64,000 nt of DNA from a virus. The DNA is taken from positions 1 to 64,000 of the IMG/VR virus record IMGVR_UViG_3300026382_000009; one strand, 5' to 3'. Of the stretch, positions 7,789 to 15,567 are shown piece after piece. The notes beneath the pieces were generated by a model. That model was not told where the DNA came from. It saw only the letters and a program-made list of their open reading frames with translations, and ran no database searches. Both the position numbers and the translations under genes were made by a program. The number at the start of each line of letters is the position of its first letter. Position 1 is the stretch's first letter.

Positions 7789-8025
7789 CTAAAAATGAAT
7801 TTTATAATCAGTAATATGTTTTATTAAATTTCTTATAGCACTATCTGAAAATTCACCAACATTTCTTATAAATTCATATCCCTTTCTTTTATGTCTTTTT
7901 TTAAGATAGTATTTTCCATTTTCATACGAACAAATATATTTTTCTGTTTTATTGATTTTTTCTATAATTTCTTGTGGAGTCAAATTTTCTATTTCTTTCA
8001 AAACATGAACATACACTTTATTCAC
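7789..8025 (-). CDS. Hypothetical small basic protein, 78 aa
   Basis: I choose a GTG start at 8025 (protein begins with NKVYVHVLKEI after the initiator) because AAGGA precedes it at the right spacing and the promoter at 8047-8075 would start RNA near 8040. An upstream ATG at 8055 would lie inside the promoter. The product has a basic central stretch (KKRHKRKGYEF). It is the first gene of the gp47-gp46 unit. Function unknown. Confidence 0.6.
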   Translation of the reverse strand: MNKVYVHVLKEIENLTPQEIIEKINKTEKYICSYENGKYYLKKRHKRKGYEFIRNVGEFSDSAIRNLIKHITDYKIHF

Positions 8026-8046
8026 AGCAATTCCTTTTTTTATATA

Positions 8047-8075
8047 ATTATACAAAAAAATTGCATAAAAGTAAA
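8047..8075 (-). promoter_or_regulatory. Sigma70-type promoter, TTTACT-N17-TATAAT
   Basis: TATAAT (8047-8052) and TTTACT (8070-8075) on the minus strand are separated by 17 bases. It serves the small gene at 8025 and the gp47-gp46 genes, with a leader of only about 15 bases and no inverted repeat. The stretch 8076-8214 upstream holds no gene that I can see. Confidence 0.78.
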
Positions 8076-8214
8076 ATATCTTGAAAAATTTTCACAGTAT
8101 AGTTTTCAAAAACAACTAACAATTTAAAGAAAATGTTTTTAAGAATGAATAATGAAATCAAAATGAAGTTAAATATTGAAGATACATAGAAGATTTTTTG
8201 AAGATTTTTGAAGA

Positions 8215-8247
8215 ATTAAAAAAGGGAAAAATTATTAAATTCCCTTT
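8215..8247 (-). terminator. Intrinsic terminator
   Basis: Minus-strand AAAGGGAA (8240-8247) pairs with TTCCCTTT (8221-8228) and is followed by further T residues (TTTTTTAATT). It overlaps the stop of the gene ending at 8246 and separates the small-protein unit from the gp47-gp46 unit. Confidence 0.75.
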
Positions 8248-8761
8248 AAACTTTTCTAACAGACTCTTGCCCATTTCTTAAAACAATATTAAACGTCAAT
8301 GTATCTTCCAAATCCTTTGAATCAACATTTACAGTAACTTGTAATGCAATATCATCTTTTCCACCAATAGTTGTTACAGATGTAACATCAATATCATATT
8401 TTTCCAACGTTTTAATTTTATTTTTAATTTCAGAGTCAATATTAGTAATAAAAATTGGATATTTTGTATAATATCCAAATAATTGTTTAACAACTATTGC
8501 TTCTTTACTAGGAATTATTGCTATTTGGAATTGTTCAGAATAATCTGATTGAACATCTTTTGCTTCTGAAAATTTATTTTTAATTTTAGCATTTTTCAAA
8601 TCTGATATTGATTTTTTAATTTCTTTCTTTGTTTGTTCATCATATAAAAATACATAATCATTAAAAATTGATGTAACTAGATATTCTTTCCCATTTAATT
8701 CTACTACATCACCCACATCTAATTCTTTACCTTTTATTTTTTCAATAAGTTTTTTTAACAT
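8246..8761 (-). CDS. Hypothetical protein with an SH3-like N-terminal module
   Basis: The 171-residue product opens with a short helix (MLKKLIEKIKGKEL) and then a compact beta module (VGDVVELNGKEYLVTSI) very like that of the gene at 9118-9564. The C-terminal half is an unrelated alpha/beta region. The start has AAAGGGG upstream, and the intrinsic terminator overlaps its stop. The leader helix resembles those of three neighbours and may be a targeting peptide (see findings). No named family; not enzymatic as far as can be seen. Confidence 0.6.
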   Translation of the reverse strand: MLKKLIEKIKGKELDVGDVVELNGKEYLVTSIFNDYVFLYDEQTKKEIKKSISDLKNAKIKNKFSEAKDVQSDYSEQFQIAIIPSKEAIVVKQLFGYYTKYPIFITNIDSEIKNKIKTLEKYDIDVTSVTTIGGKDDIALQVTVNVDSKDLEDTLTFNIVLRNGQESVRKV

Positions 8762-8784
8762 TTTTCCCCTTTATTTAGTTTAAG

Positions 8785-8826
8785 TATTAATTTTAAAATA
8801 TTAATTCAAAAATATTAATTACAAAA
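8785..8826. repeat. Three tandem 14-bp AT-rich repeats
   Basis: The unit TATTAATT followed by six A/T/C bases occurs three times with an exact 14-base period (8785, 8799, 8813). It fills the gap between two small genes. Function unknown. Confidence 0.75.
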
Positions 8827-8827
8827 A

Positions 8828-9094
8828 TTATTTACAAATTTTTTGCAAAGCATTGATAATTTCTTTTCGTTTTTTCTCACCCCAATCTTTACATTTTTCA
8901 CCACACCTATTAAAGAAAAAATTCACTGATGCAACAGCGCTTTTATAATCCCCTTTATGTCCTTGACAAATTATTTTAGCACTTTTAGCAGGATCTGCAT
9001 CTTTTGAAAACGTTCCTTCAGGTGGATGCCATTTAGGTTTAACTTTATTTAACCATTGTTCTTCATGTAATTTTTGTAATATTTCTCTAATCAT
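8828..9094 (-). CDS. Small conserved phage protein, DUF3175-like
   Basis: After a helical leader (MIREILQKLHEEQ) the 88-residue product has GTFSKDAD, a run of alanines, then KSAVASVNFFFNRCG and a basic helix. This order resembles a small domain seen in many phages with a G-x-F start and an LNFYINRAGK-type core; here the core reads VNFFFNRCGEK. Its biochemical role is unknown. The start at 9094 has AAAGGA upstream. Confidence 0.5.
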   Translation of the reverse strand: MIREILQKLHEEQWLNKVKPKWHPPEGTFSKDADPAKSAKIICQGHKGDYKSAVASVNFFFNRCGEKCKDWGEKKRKEIINALQKICK

Positions 9095-9117
9095 ATTAAT
9101 CCTTTAATTTATCTAAA

Positions 9118-9564
9118 CTAAAAAAAAGCATGAACAAACACAGGCTTTTTCCCTAATCCAGTTTTTTCATCAAGTTGAAATCCAATAATAGTCCCAGTTT
9201 TTCTATCAAGTAACACAAAAAATTCTTTTCCATTCTTTTTCATTGTTGACCAAAGGGGATTTTTATCTTTTATATCTTTTATATTTTTAATTAACTCTTC
9301 AACTTCGCTTCTTGATACCAAATCAAAAACATTTAATCCTTCATTTTTATTTTCTTTAATTTGATTTAAAAATTCTTTAACCATTTTTTCTTCTACAGCT
9401 TCTATATCTTTTATACTGAATTCATATTCTTCACCATCTTCATCTGATGCCCATATAACATCACCATCAATTCTTTCAACATGATACCATCTACCATTCA
9501 CTAAAATCATAACACCTACTTTTACATCTTTCTTTTTAATTGCTTCAATAATTTCTTTAATCAT
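9118..9564 (-). CDS. Hypothetical protein sharing its N-terminal module with the 8246 gene
   Basis: The 148-residue product begins MIKEIIEAIKKKDVKVG, followed by a beta module (ILVNGRWYHVERIDGDVI) alignable to the N-terminus of the gene at 8246-8761. The C-terminal part contains a long acidic helix and a strand-rich tail (FFVLLDRKTGTIIGF). The start overlaps the stop of the transglycosylase gene by four bases. Two genes with a common N-terminal half and different C-terminal halves suggest domain shuffling. Function unknown. Confidence 0.6.
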   Translation of the reverse strand: MIKEIIEAIKKKDVKVGVMILVNGRWYHVERIDGDVIWASDEDGEEYEFSIKDIEAVEEKMVKEFLNQIKENKNEGLNVFDLVSRSEVEELIKNIKDIKDKNPLWSTMKKNGKEFFVLLDRKTGTIIGFQLDEKTGLGKKPVFVHAFF

Positions 9565-10325
9565 ATTTTTCCTTTCTTTTTAATTTTTCTAATAATCTTC
9601 ATGTTATTCAATACACGTTTATAATATTTAATATTATTATATCCTCCATTATATTTACTTATAGTTATAAACCATGGATTTTTAAATCTCTTTTTTAATG
9701 CATGTTCATAATTATAAATAAGATAAAATGTAGAAACTTTGATGTTGAATTTCACATCACTTAAAAGTAATTGTGCCAACCGTAAATCTTTATAATAATA
9801 CTTTTTAAATGGTTTGAATTTTAATTTATTATATTTTAATTCTCTTTTTATCCATTTTAAAACTTTTTTATTTCTTTTTTGATTGCCTATATGTAATCTT
9901 ATTCTTTTCTTATATTTATTTTTAAGATAAGAAAAATATCTAATATTTTGTAAATAATTACTATATTCTTTAAACGCATATTTATTTTCGTGAATAAAAT
10001 GTAAATATTTTTTAAATTCTTTTGGATATTTAGAAATTATAAAAATTGCTGTTTCTAATTTAATTTGTCCAACACCTAATGATTTTAATATAAATGGTTT
10101 TTCTTTTCCATTCAAATAATTATCACCAACTAAATATTTACCAGCAGAACTTTCTGTCAAAATAATAGCACAAACTGTATCATTAAAAACATGTCCATTT
10201 TTAGCTTTATACTTAGATGCTTCTTTATATGCAATTTTCAATATATTTAACTGATTTTTATCTAATGCATTTAAAATGTTGAAAGAATTAAAAATTATCA
10301 TCATTATGATAATTAAATTTTTCAT
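9561..10325 (-). CDS. Secreted lytic-transglycosylase-like protein
   Basis: A hydrophobic signal peptide spans about residues 1-20 (ends NALD). It is followed by an SLT/lysozyme-like fold: catalytic Glu candidate E58 in IILTES, the GVGQI motif typical of Slt enzymes, and a late YNGG motif. The expected reaction is cleavage of murein glycan strands in the periplasm. A large Lys/Tyr-rich insertion (about residues 110-190) is unusual for the family. The gene lies outside the lysis cassette, among small genes under an early-type promoter, so roles in cell-wall passage or entry are as likely as lysis. Confidence 0.65.
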   Translation of the reverse strand: MKNLIIIMMIIFNSFNILNALDKNQLNILKIAYKEASKYKAKNGHVFNDTVCAIILTESSAGKYLVGDNYLNGKEKPFILKSLGVGQIKLETAIFIISKYPKEFKKYLHFIHENKYAFKEYSNYLQNIRYFSYLKNKYKKRIRLHIGNQKRNKKVLKWIKRELKYNKLKFKPFKKYYYKDLRLAQLLLSDVKFNIKVSTFYLIYNYEHALKKRFKNPWFITISKYNGGYNNIKYYKRVLNNMKIIRKIKKKGKI

Positions 10326-10369
10326 TATACCACCTTAACATATATCAACTTTACAAAGCTAATTCTATT

Positions 10370-10555
10370 TTAAATTAATTTTGTAAAATTATTATTTTTA
10401 TATTTTACTTTACGTGTATATTTTTTCTTACTTTTAATTTTTCTAGTAGAGAGACTAATCTCTCTACGAATGTGTCTTTGTATATTTTTATCTCTTCTTT
10501 TGTATTTTAATTCTTTAAGTTCTTTTTTAATTTGATTAAGAGTCTTCTTTTTCAT
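10370..10555 (-). CDS. Very basic small protein, 61 aa
   Basis: About 40% of residues are Lys or Arg (begins MKKKTLNQIKKELKELK), with almost no acidic residues in the second half. The start at 10555 has AAAAGGA upstream. Such composition suits nucleic-acid binding, possibly packaged or early DNA-binding, but no family was recognised. Confidence 0.55.
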   Translation of the reverse strand: MKKKTLNQIKKELKELKYKRRDKNIQRHIRREISLSTRKIKSKKKYTRKVKYKNNNFTKLI

Positions 10556-10565
10556 TTATTTCCTT

Positions 10566-10805
10566 TTAATCTAAAGACCACCCATTCCTCATAACAACAC
10601 AATCACCAACTTTGATATTTTCATAACCAGCTTTTTCCAAAGCTTTTAAAAGCTCTTCATCTACTTTTGCTTTCACTTCACCACCAAAAGGATAATTTCC
10701 ACCTATACGTCTTTTTTTGTCTAGCATCATATCAAAAATTTCTTCATTATAACTTAATGAATAAACTTTTTTACATTTGACTGATTCTATTACTTCTTTT
10801 ATCAT
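10566..10805 (-). CDS. Hypothetical protein, 79 aa
   Basis: The product begins MIKEVIESVKCKK, similar to the leader helices of the genes starting at 9564, 9094 and 8761, and continues with a Gly-rich loop and a C-terminal strand pair (VGDCVVMRNGWSLD). The start at 10805 lies about 24 bases below the expected start site of promoter 10836-10864, so it heads the small-protein unit. Function unknown. Confidence 0.6.
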   Translation of the reverse strand: MIKEVIESVKCKKVYSLSYNEEIFDMMLDKKRRIGGNYPFGGEVKAKVDEELLKALEKAGYENIKVGDCVVMRNGWSLD

Positions 10806-10835
10806 ACCAAATCCTTTCTATTTTTTATTTTTATA

Positions 10836-10864
10836 ATTATAACAAATTTCTTTCAAAAAGTAAA
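10836..10864 (-). promoter_or_regulatory. Sigma70-type promoter, TTTACT-N17-TATAAT
   Basis: TATAAT (10836-10841) and TTTACT (10859-10864) on the minus strand have a 17-base spacer. The -35 overlaps the last codons of the membrane-protein gene at 10853. It drives the unit of small genes down to the terminator at 8215-8247. Confidence 0.8.
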
Positions 10865-11092
10865 ATATTCTTTTATTATTATCAATGTTTTTCTTGAAAT
10901 TTCTTTAAAATCAGAAAATATTCTTTCAAATTCTTTAACAACCAAAATATAAAATGGTAATTGAATAATAAAACCAATAACATACAAAACAAAAAATATG
11001 ATTTCTAAAATTCCTCTTAAAAATCTTTTTCCAATTTTAAAAGTTTTAAAACTAACTTCTCTAATACTGCCAGGTTCTTTTTCAAATTTCAT
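10853..11092 (-). CDS. Small membrane protein, 79 aa
   Basis: A basic N-terminal segment is followed by one long or two tightly packed hydrophobic helices at about residues 28-52 (GILEIIFFVLYVIGFIIQL), then an amphipathic C-terminus. The start at 11092 has GGAGG upstream and overlaps the end of the fusion-enzyme gene by four bases. The location should be the inner membrane. It is not near the lysis genes, so a holin role is not assumed. Confidence 0.6.
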   Translation of the reverse strand: MKFEKEPGSIREVSFKTFKIGKRFLRGILEIIFFVLYVIGFIIQLPFYILVVKEFERIFSDFKEISRKTLIIIKEYFTF

Positions 11093-12630
11093 TCATTTCC
11101 TCCATATACTTTCAAATATTCATCATAAAATTTCCAAACACATTTTGGTGTATTTTTCTTAAAATATTTTTCATCATAAATATTTTCTATTATTTTTGTT
11201 GCAGAAATAGAATTATCATCTCTTGGAATTTCAATAATATGTATATCACTTCCTATTTTTTCAATTTGTTCTTGATATGCAACAACTCTATCAGATCCTG
11301 TAACTATCCCACCAATAATTATTGGAAGAGCTTTATCAATAATTGTCACAATATTTGCACTTCTAGTTTCAACTATTTTTATAATACCATTTTCAATTTC
11401 TTTTTTATAACATTCTTCAATTACTTTTCTTCTTAGTTGAAGAGTTTTTAATGTATCTTTATTAGAAGTTATTGCTATAACAACACCATTATATTTTTGA
11501 AGAGCTTTATCAATTATTTTTTTATGAGCATTTGTAAAAATTCTAAATTTACCTATTACTAATGCATATTTATCTGCAAACATTTTTATAAGTTCTAATT
11601 TTAATGTCAAAAAAATATCATCTTTTATCATTTCCCATGATTTTTTTGAATGTTTAATATAATCTTTAGGAATTTTCTTTATTAAATTTGATGCCTTTAA
11701 TAAAACTCTTCTAAAGTCAACTGCATCTTTGTTTGATACGTTTAATTCTTTAATAAGTTCTTTTACTAATTTTTTTATTTCAGCCCAATAAAGTGATTCT
11801 AAAAATGGATCTGCTCTGTATTTTTGTTTGATTTTTTCTCTTTCTTCTTTTGATAATTGATATTCTTGTTGAATTTTTAAAGGAGGAAATTGACTGTTCC
11901 AAAATATAAAACCTTCAGGTTTTCCACCAAATACTGATTCTACAGAAAGAAATGTATTATTTAAAACCTTCCAATAAAGTTCTATGTCATTTTCAGAGTT
12001 TTTCAATTTTTCTAAATTATTTTCAACAACCTTAAAAAGTTCCTCGTATTTTATACCTTTCAATAATTCTTTTGTTGGATAAAGAATACCTTTAAAAACA
12101 ATAGGTGGAACTTGAATTCCCATTTTCTTTGCTAATTCAGCACGTTCATCAAAATCAAAATTAAATTCTATATTAGAAGTTATTAACATTCCATTTTTTA
12201 TTTTATAAGAAGTTTTTCCATAAGAAAGTAAAATAAGATTATAAAGATTACTGTATTGACTCATTAATGTTGGTTTTTTAATAAGATATTCGCAAAAAAA
12301 TTGATAGCCTTTAGGAAGAATATCTACATTGATATTTTTCAAAATATCAAATATAAATTTAAACTGAGAACTTCCTATAGATTTCTTAATTTCTTCATCT
12401 GAATTATAACCAAATTCTTCAGGATAAATAATATTTCCTTTATATGCAACTATCCAATTTTCAGTAAATGATTTATCAGAACTAGCATCTTCTTTTAATA
12501 TCAAAGTAACTTTTACTCCATCAAGCTTTTCTTCAACAATTTGATATGTTTCAAGAAAAGTTAAAAGTTTTCTTTTATCTTTTAAAACATTTTTCGCTGA
12601 TTTTACAGACACATCGATATAATTTTTCAT
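11089..12630 (-). CDS. Fusion: ligase-type nucleotidyltransferase plus cytidylyltransferase-like domain
   Basis: The N-terminal half looks like a covalent nucleotidyltransferase of the RNA/DNA ligase superfamily: motif I KLDG at 35-38 (Lys35 would take the AMP), motif IV-like EGFIFW at 239-244 and a lysine soon after (PLKI, 250-253). The C-terminal domain is of the HxGH nucleotidylyltransferase type (NMNAT/cytidylyltransferase): GKFRIFTNAH at 360-369, with Thr-x-x-His in place of His-x-Gly-His, and ISATKI at 475-480. Joined domains suggest an enzyme linking AMP or CMP transfer to RNA or cofactor repair, but the substrate is not known. The start has TAAGGA upstream; 513 residues. Confidence 0.65.
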   Translation of the reverse strand: MKNYIDVSVKSAKNVLKDKRKLLTFLETYQIVEEKLDGVKVTLILKEDASSDKSFTENWIVAYKGNIIYPEEFGYNSDEEIKKSIGSSQFKFIFDILKNINVDILPKGYQFFCEYLIKKPTLMSQYSNLYNLILLSYGKTSYKIKNGMLITSNIEFNFDFDERAELAKKMGIQVPPIVFKGILYPTKELLKGIKYEELFKVVENNLEKLKNSENDIELYWKVLNNTFLSVESVFGGKPEGFIFWNSQFPPLKIQQEYQLSKEEREKIKQKYRADPFLESLYWAEIKKLVKELIKELNVSNKDAVDFRRVLLKASNLIKKIPKDYIKHSKKSWEMIKDDIFLTLKLELIKMFADKYALVIGKFRIFTNAHKKIIDKALQKYNGVVIAITSNKDTLKTLQLRRKVIEECYKKEIENGIIKIVETRSANIVTIIDKALPIIIGGIVTGSDRVVAYQEQIEKIGSDIHIIEIPRDDNSISATKIIENIYDEKYFKKNTPKCVWKFYDEYLKVYGGNE

Positions 12631-12638
12631 AATTTTCC

Positions 12639-13577
12639 TTACTTATCGATAATTTTACAAATCTTAATTTTTCCTTGAGTAATAGCATCTATTTCTACTG
12701 GTGCTAAATTTTCAAAATAATACAATTTACCAATTTCACTTTTTGGTGATCTTTGTCCAACAATCATTATGTATGGCATCTTTTCTTTTCTAACAATATC
12801 ATTTATTTTTTTAAGTATTTTTGAATATGTTAAAACATCCATTTTTTCAAAATATCTCTTTAGGTTATTAATTGTTGAAATATCTTGTAAATTACCCAAT
12901 TTTTCACTATCATAATATATATTTAAAAAGTTATCTATTTCTACATTTAAAAATTTTTTATCTATTGCAATTCTTTTTTCATTACTCTTTGCTAATGTAA
13001 GCCACTTTGTCAACTCACCTTTATTTATTGCCTTTTTTATTTGATCAGGTGGAAATGTTTTTGGATCTAATAAACTCATTGTTTTTATATATTTTACAAT
13101 ATCTTCATAAGCACTATTAAGAGCTTCTTTCATAAATGTTCCAAACCTAAAATTTTTTAATTTATTTCCACTTTTAAATACTTCTTTTAGTTCTGCATAT
13201 TCATCACCAAATATTATATCAAATGGATTATTATTACGAGAAATAGTTATTTTTTGATGAAGAATGGCTAATAAAATTTCTCCATGTCCTATTTCTTTTC
13301 CAATTACATTCATTAACTTGATAATAACATCTTCATATTTAGGATAAATGTTTTTGTTATAATAATTTACAAATTGTTTTAAATTTTGTTTTTTCTCTGT
13401 AAGCATTGGAGGGAGATCATTGACAGAAATTTTTAATTTTTTAGCTACTATTTTTCTTAATTTCTGTTTATCTTCCAACAAATCAGACTCTGCTAATTTT
13501 ACTTGATCTGGAGATAAAAAAATCTCATCAACATTTGATTCTTCTATCTTTTTAAGTGCTTCTCTTATATAGCTCAT
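12639..13577 (-). CDS. Hypothetical protein, 312 aa
   Basis: A soluble, mostly helical protein beginning MSYIREALKKIEESNVDE. A central region (VIGKEIGHGEILLAILH) and a C-terminal strand-rich part (MPYIMIVGQRSP) are the most distinctive stretches. The N-terminal helix resembles leaders in small proteins nearby. It lies between two nucleotidyltransferase-like genes, so a shared pathway is possible but unproved. No family recognised. Confidence 0.6.
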   Translation of the reverse strand: MSYIREALKKIEESNVDEIFLSPDQVKLAESDLLEDKQKLRKIVAKKLKISVNDLPPMLTEKKQNLKQFVNYYNKNIYPKYEDVIIKLMNVIGKEIGHGEILLAILHQKITISRNNNPFDIIFGDEYAELKEVFKSGNKLKNFRFGTFMKEALNSAYEDIVKYIKTMSLLDPKTFPPDQIKKAINKGELTKWLTLAKSNEKRIAIDKKFLNVEIDNFLNIYYDSEKLGNLQDISTINNLKRYFEKMDVLTYSKILKKINDIVRKEKMPYIMIVGQRSPKSEIGKLYYFENLAPVEIDAITQGKIKICKIIDK

Positions 13578-13608
13578 TAAAAATCCTTATTTTTATTTAT
13601 TTATTAAA

Positions 13609-14802
13609 TTATTTAAACATTTTATTTGTTTTTCTTAAACCGTATTTTTTATAATAAGAATCTATCTTAGATAACCATTTTTCATATTCATTTTTCAAAA
13701 AAGAAAATTCTTTTAATAAATAATTTACTGAATTAATTTTTATTTGATAATCAAGTTCAGGATTATCTCTTTCTAATTCTTGTGCAATATTTTTTTCATC
13801 ATTATCCCAAAGAAGCTCTAAAAATCTGTAAAATGCTAACTTATTTTTTTCTTCATCAAAATATTTTTTCATTAATTTTATAAGTCCCATAAATGACCAA
13901 AAATTATTTATATCTTCATCATTTGGTTTAATTCCAAAAATCATTTCAAATATTTTATCTATATCAGTGTAATATATGCTTTCATCTGTTTTTAATTTTC
14001 TATAAACAAATTTACCATCTTTTTGAACATGTTTTCCATCGCAAATTAAAGGCTCATAAGCAATTCTAATACCTCTTGAAACACTAAATTTTAATAAATG
14101 ATTATCGCGTTTTTTAGATTTTGAAATTTTCTTTTCCCAATTTTCACAATTTGCTGAAGGTGTTACAAAAATAGCATTATCTGTGTATGATGATGCATAC
14201 GCTAAACTTCTTAATAAAATTTTATGAAATACAGCTTTTACACCTATTTTTAAATCTTCAATAGACGCACAATGACTAAATTTACTCCACATTGTTGGAA
14301 TATATTCTTTTTTATTTATTATGTTTTTTTCTTCAAACTCAACAAATCTGAAATCAACTTGAACATAAATACATTTGTCTTTTTTGTAATAATATTCAAA
14401 TAAAGCATTTATTTGTTCACCGATACTAGAAATACTAGGTTTATTATTTCCTATGTATGTAAAATTTTCTATCTGTTTATTTTCAATATTTTCAAGAAAT
14501 TCCCAAAGTTTTTCTTTTAAATTTTTAGGAACCATAATATCTATATCACCAATAAAAGGTTTCAATTCTAAAATATTCGAAGAAACATCATTTTTCATTA
14601 AAAGACTTGCTGATCCGTCAAAAACATATCCATCATCTATTATTCTTTTAGTTTTCCAAATATATTCTCCATTTTGTTTAAAAAATAATTCATCTAATTT
14701 ATAAAATAATTTTTTGAAATCCCTTTGAAATTTTTTAAGACCTAATTCTTTTACAGGTATTTTTTGCGCCTTAAATCCTTTAACTCCTAAATTTCCACCC
14801 AT
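13609..14802 (-). CDS. Polymerase-beta-type nucleotidyltransferase-like protein
   Basis: The region around residues 55-95 contains FDGSAS followed by GDIDIMVP. This matches the glycine-serine and Asp-x-Asp metal-binding pattern of the polymerase-beta nucleotidyltransferase superfamily (tRNA nucleotidyltransferases, MNT toxins, poly(A) polymerases). The rest of the 397 residues is unassigned, with Lys/Glu-rich helices at the end. The start at 14802 has AAGGGG upstream, and the gene directly follows the late sigma factor gene (1-base gap). Adjacency to the ligase/cytidylyltransferase fusion hints at RNA end metabolism, which is inference. Confidence 0.55.
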   Translation of the reverse strand: MGGNLGVKGFKAQKIPVKELGLKKFQRDFKKLFYKLDELFFKQNGEYIWKTKRIIDDGYVFDGSASLLMKNDVSSNILELKPFIGDIDIMVPKNLKEKLWEFLENIENKQIENFTYIGNNKPSISSIGEQINALFEYYYKKDKCIYVQVDFRFVEFEEKNIINKKEYIPTMWSKFSHCASIEDLKIGVKAVFHKILLRSLAYASSYTDNAIFVTPSANCENWEKKISKSKKRDNHLLKFSVSRGIRIAYEPLICDGKHVQKDGKFVYRKLKTDESIYYTDIDKIFEMIFGIKPNDEDINNFWSFMGLIKLMKKYFDEEKNKLAFYRFLELLWDNDEKNIAQELERDNPELDYQIKINSVNYLLKEFSFLKNEYEKWLSKIDSYYKKYGLRKTNKMFK

Positions 14803-14803
14803 T

Positions 14804-15256
14804 TTAACCCCTTTTAAGATTTTTAAACCATTCCTGTTCCCATAATTGATTATATGAAACAGCCATTTCTTCTCTGCTTTGTCTTTCTTTTTTAAATTTT
14901 CTTATTATATCATGTATAGATGAAACTACTATTGTTGTAAAAAATCCATGTGCTCCAACCCATTCTTTTTCATCTTTTAAAATTTTTTTACCATTTTTTT
15001 GATAATAATTTTTTTGAGTCATTTTTGGATTAAACTTATACCAATGCTTTACAAATTTCTCATAAGCTAAACCTCGAAATTCATCTTTCCATTCAGGTGA
15101 ATAACCTGAATATTTTCTTGATGTTAATGTATGTTCTAATACATCTAAAAAAGCTTTCACTACTTCGTCAGATGGATTTTTTCGTTTTCCTTCAAGCCTT
15201 TCTTTACTTTCTTTAATAAGTAATTTTGTTATTTCTTTATCATTAAAATATTCCAT
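14804..15256 (-). CDS. 55: Late sigma factor (gp55-like)
   Basis: This is a T4-type late sigma factor, which directs host RNA polymerase to late promoters with clamp and gp33 coactivation. The 150-residue product contains a sigma region 2-like core: YSPEWKDEFRGLAYEKF, then FNPK, GFFTTIVVSSIHDIIRKFKKER. This corresponds to the block in gp55 that runs from WKDEM through Lys-rich NKIKKEK. T4 gp55 is 185 residues. The gene is led by promoter 15447-15475 and structured leader C, with a roughly 185-base untranslated leader, so its synthesis is probably regulated after transcription starts. Confidence 0.8.
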   Translation of the reverse strand: MEYFNDKEITKLLIKESKERLEGKRKNPSDEVVKAFLDVLEHTLTSRKYSGYSPEWKDEFRGLAYEKFVKHWYKFNPKMTQKNYYQKNGKKILKDEKEWVGAHGFFTTIVVSSIHDIIRKFKKERQSREEMAVSYNQLWEQEWFKNLKRG

Positions 15257-15330
15257 TTTAATTTCCTTTTCATTGTGATTACAAATTGTTTATTATAAAA
15301 TTATTAATTATAAAATTTGTAAATACATCA

Positions 15331-15432
15331 ATTTACTTATTCGGGCCTCTCTGGTGAAAAAATTATAATTTGAAATAAAAATATATTTCAAATTTGTAAA
15401 AGCCTCTCAGAGAGGCCCTGATAAATAAATTA
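15331..15432 (-). promoter_or_regulatory. Structured 5' leader C of the late sigma gene
   Basis: Outer arms 15331-15353 and 15410-15432 pair over 21 bases: 10 of GGGCCTCTCT/AGAGAGGCCC plus 11 AT-rich, with a 2x2 internal loop and one G-U. An inner perfect 11-base stem pairs 15368-15378 with 15385-15395. The fold starts about 8 bases after the expected transcription start. The outer stem is homologous to leader A with compensating changes. The remaining leader, 15257-15330, is AT-rich and shows nothing else. Confidence 0.7.
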
Positions 15433-15446
15433 TCAAAACCAATATA

Positions 15447-15475
15447 ATTATAACATGTTTTTGCTAAAAAGTAAA
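15447..15475 (-). promoter_or_regulatory. Sigma70-type promoter, TTTACT-N17-TATAAT
   Basis: TATAAT (15447-15452) and TTTACT (15470-15475) on the minus strand, with a 17-base spacer. The sequence ACATGTTATAAT is shared with the promoter at 141-169. It drives the late sigma gene through leader C. Confidence 0.8.
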
Positions 15476-15540
15476 ATTATAATCAATAATTTTTTTCCTT
15501 TAATAAAAATTATCATTTAATTTAATTCACTCATCTGACT

Positions 15541-15560
15541 AAAATACATTGTTGTATTTT
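15541..15560 (-). terminator. AT-rich hairpin after the endonuclease VII gene
   Basis: AAAATACA (15541-15548) and TGTATTTT (15553-15560) form a perfect 8-base stem with a 4-base loop, eight bases beyond the stop of the endonuclease gene. The stem is all A-T but for one pair and the T-run is part of it, so it is a weak terminator candidate. Confidence 0.4.
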
Positions 15561-15567
15561 TTTAATA

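Noticed and set aside
15487-15567. Short hydrophobic peptide upstream of the late sigma promoter
   Set aside because: The 22-codon frame has no context and overlaps the promoter; too short to support.
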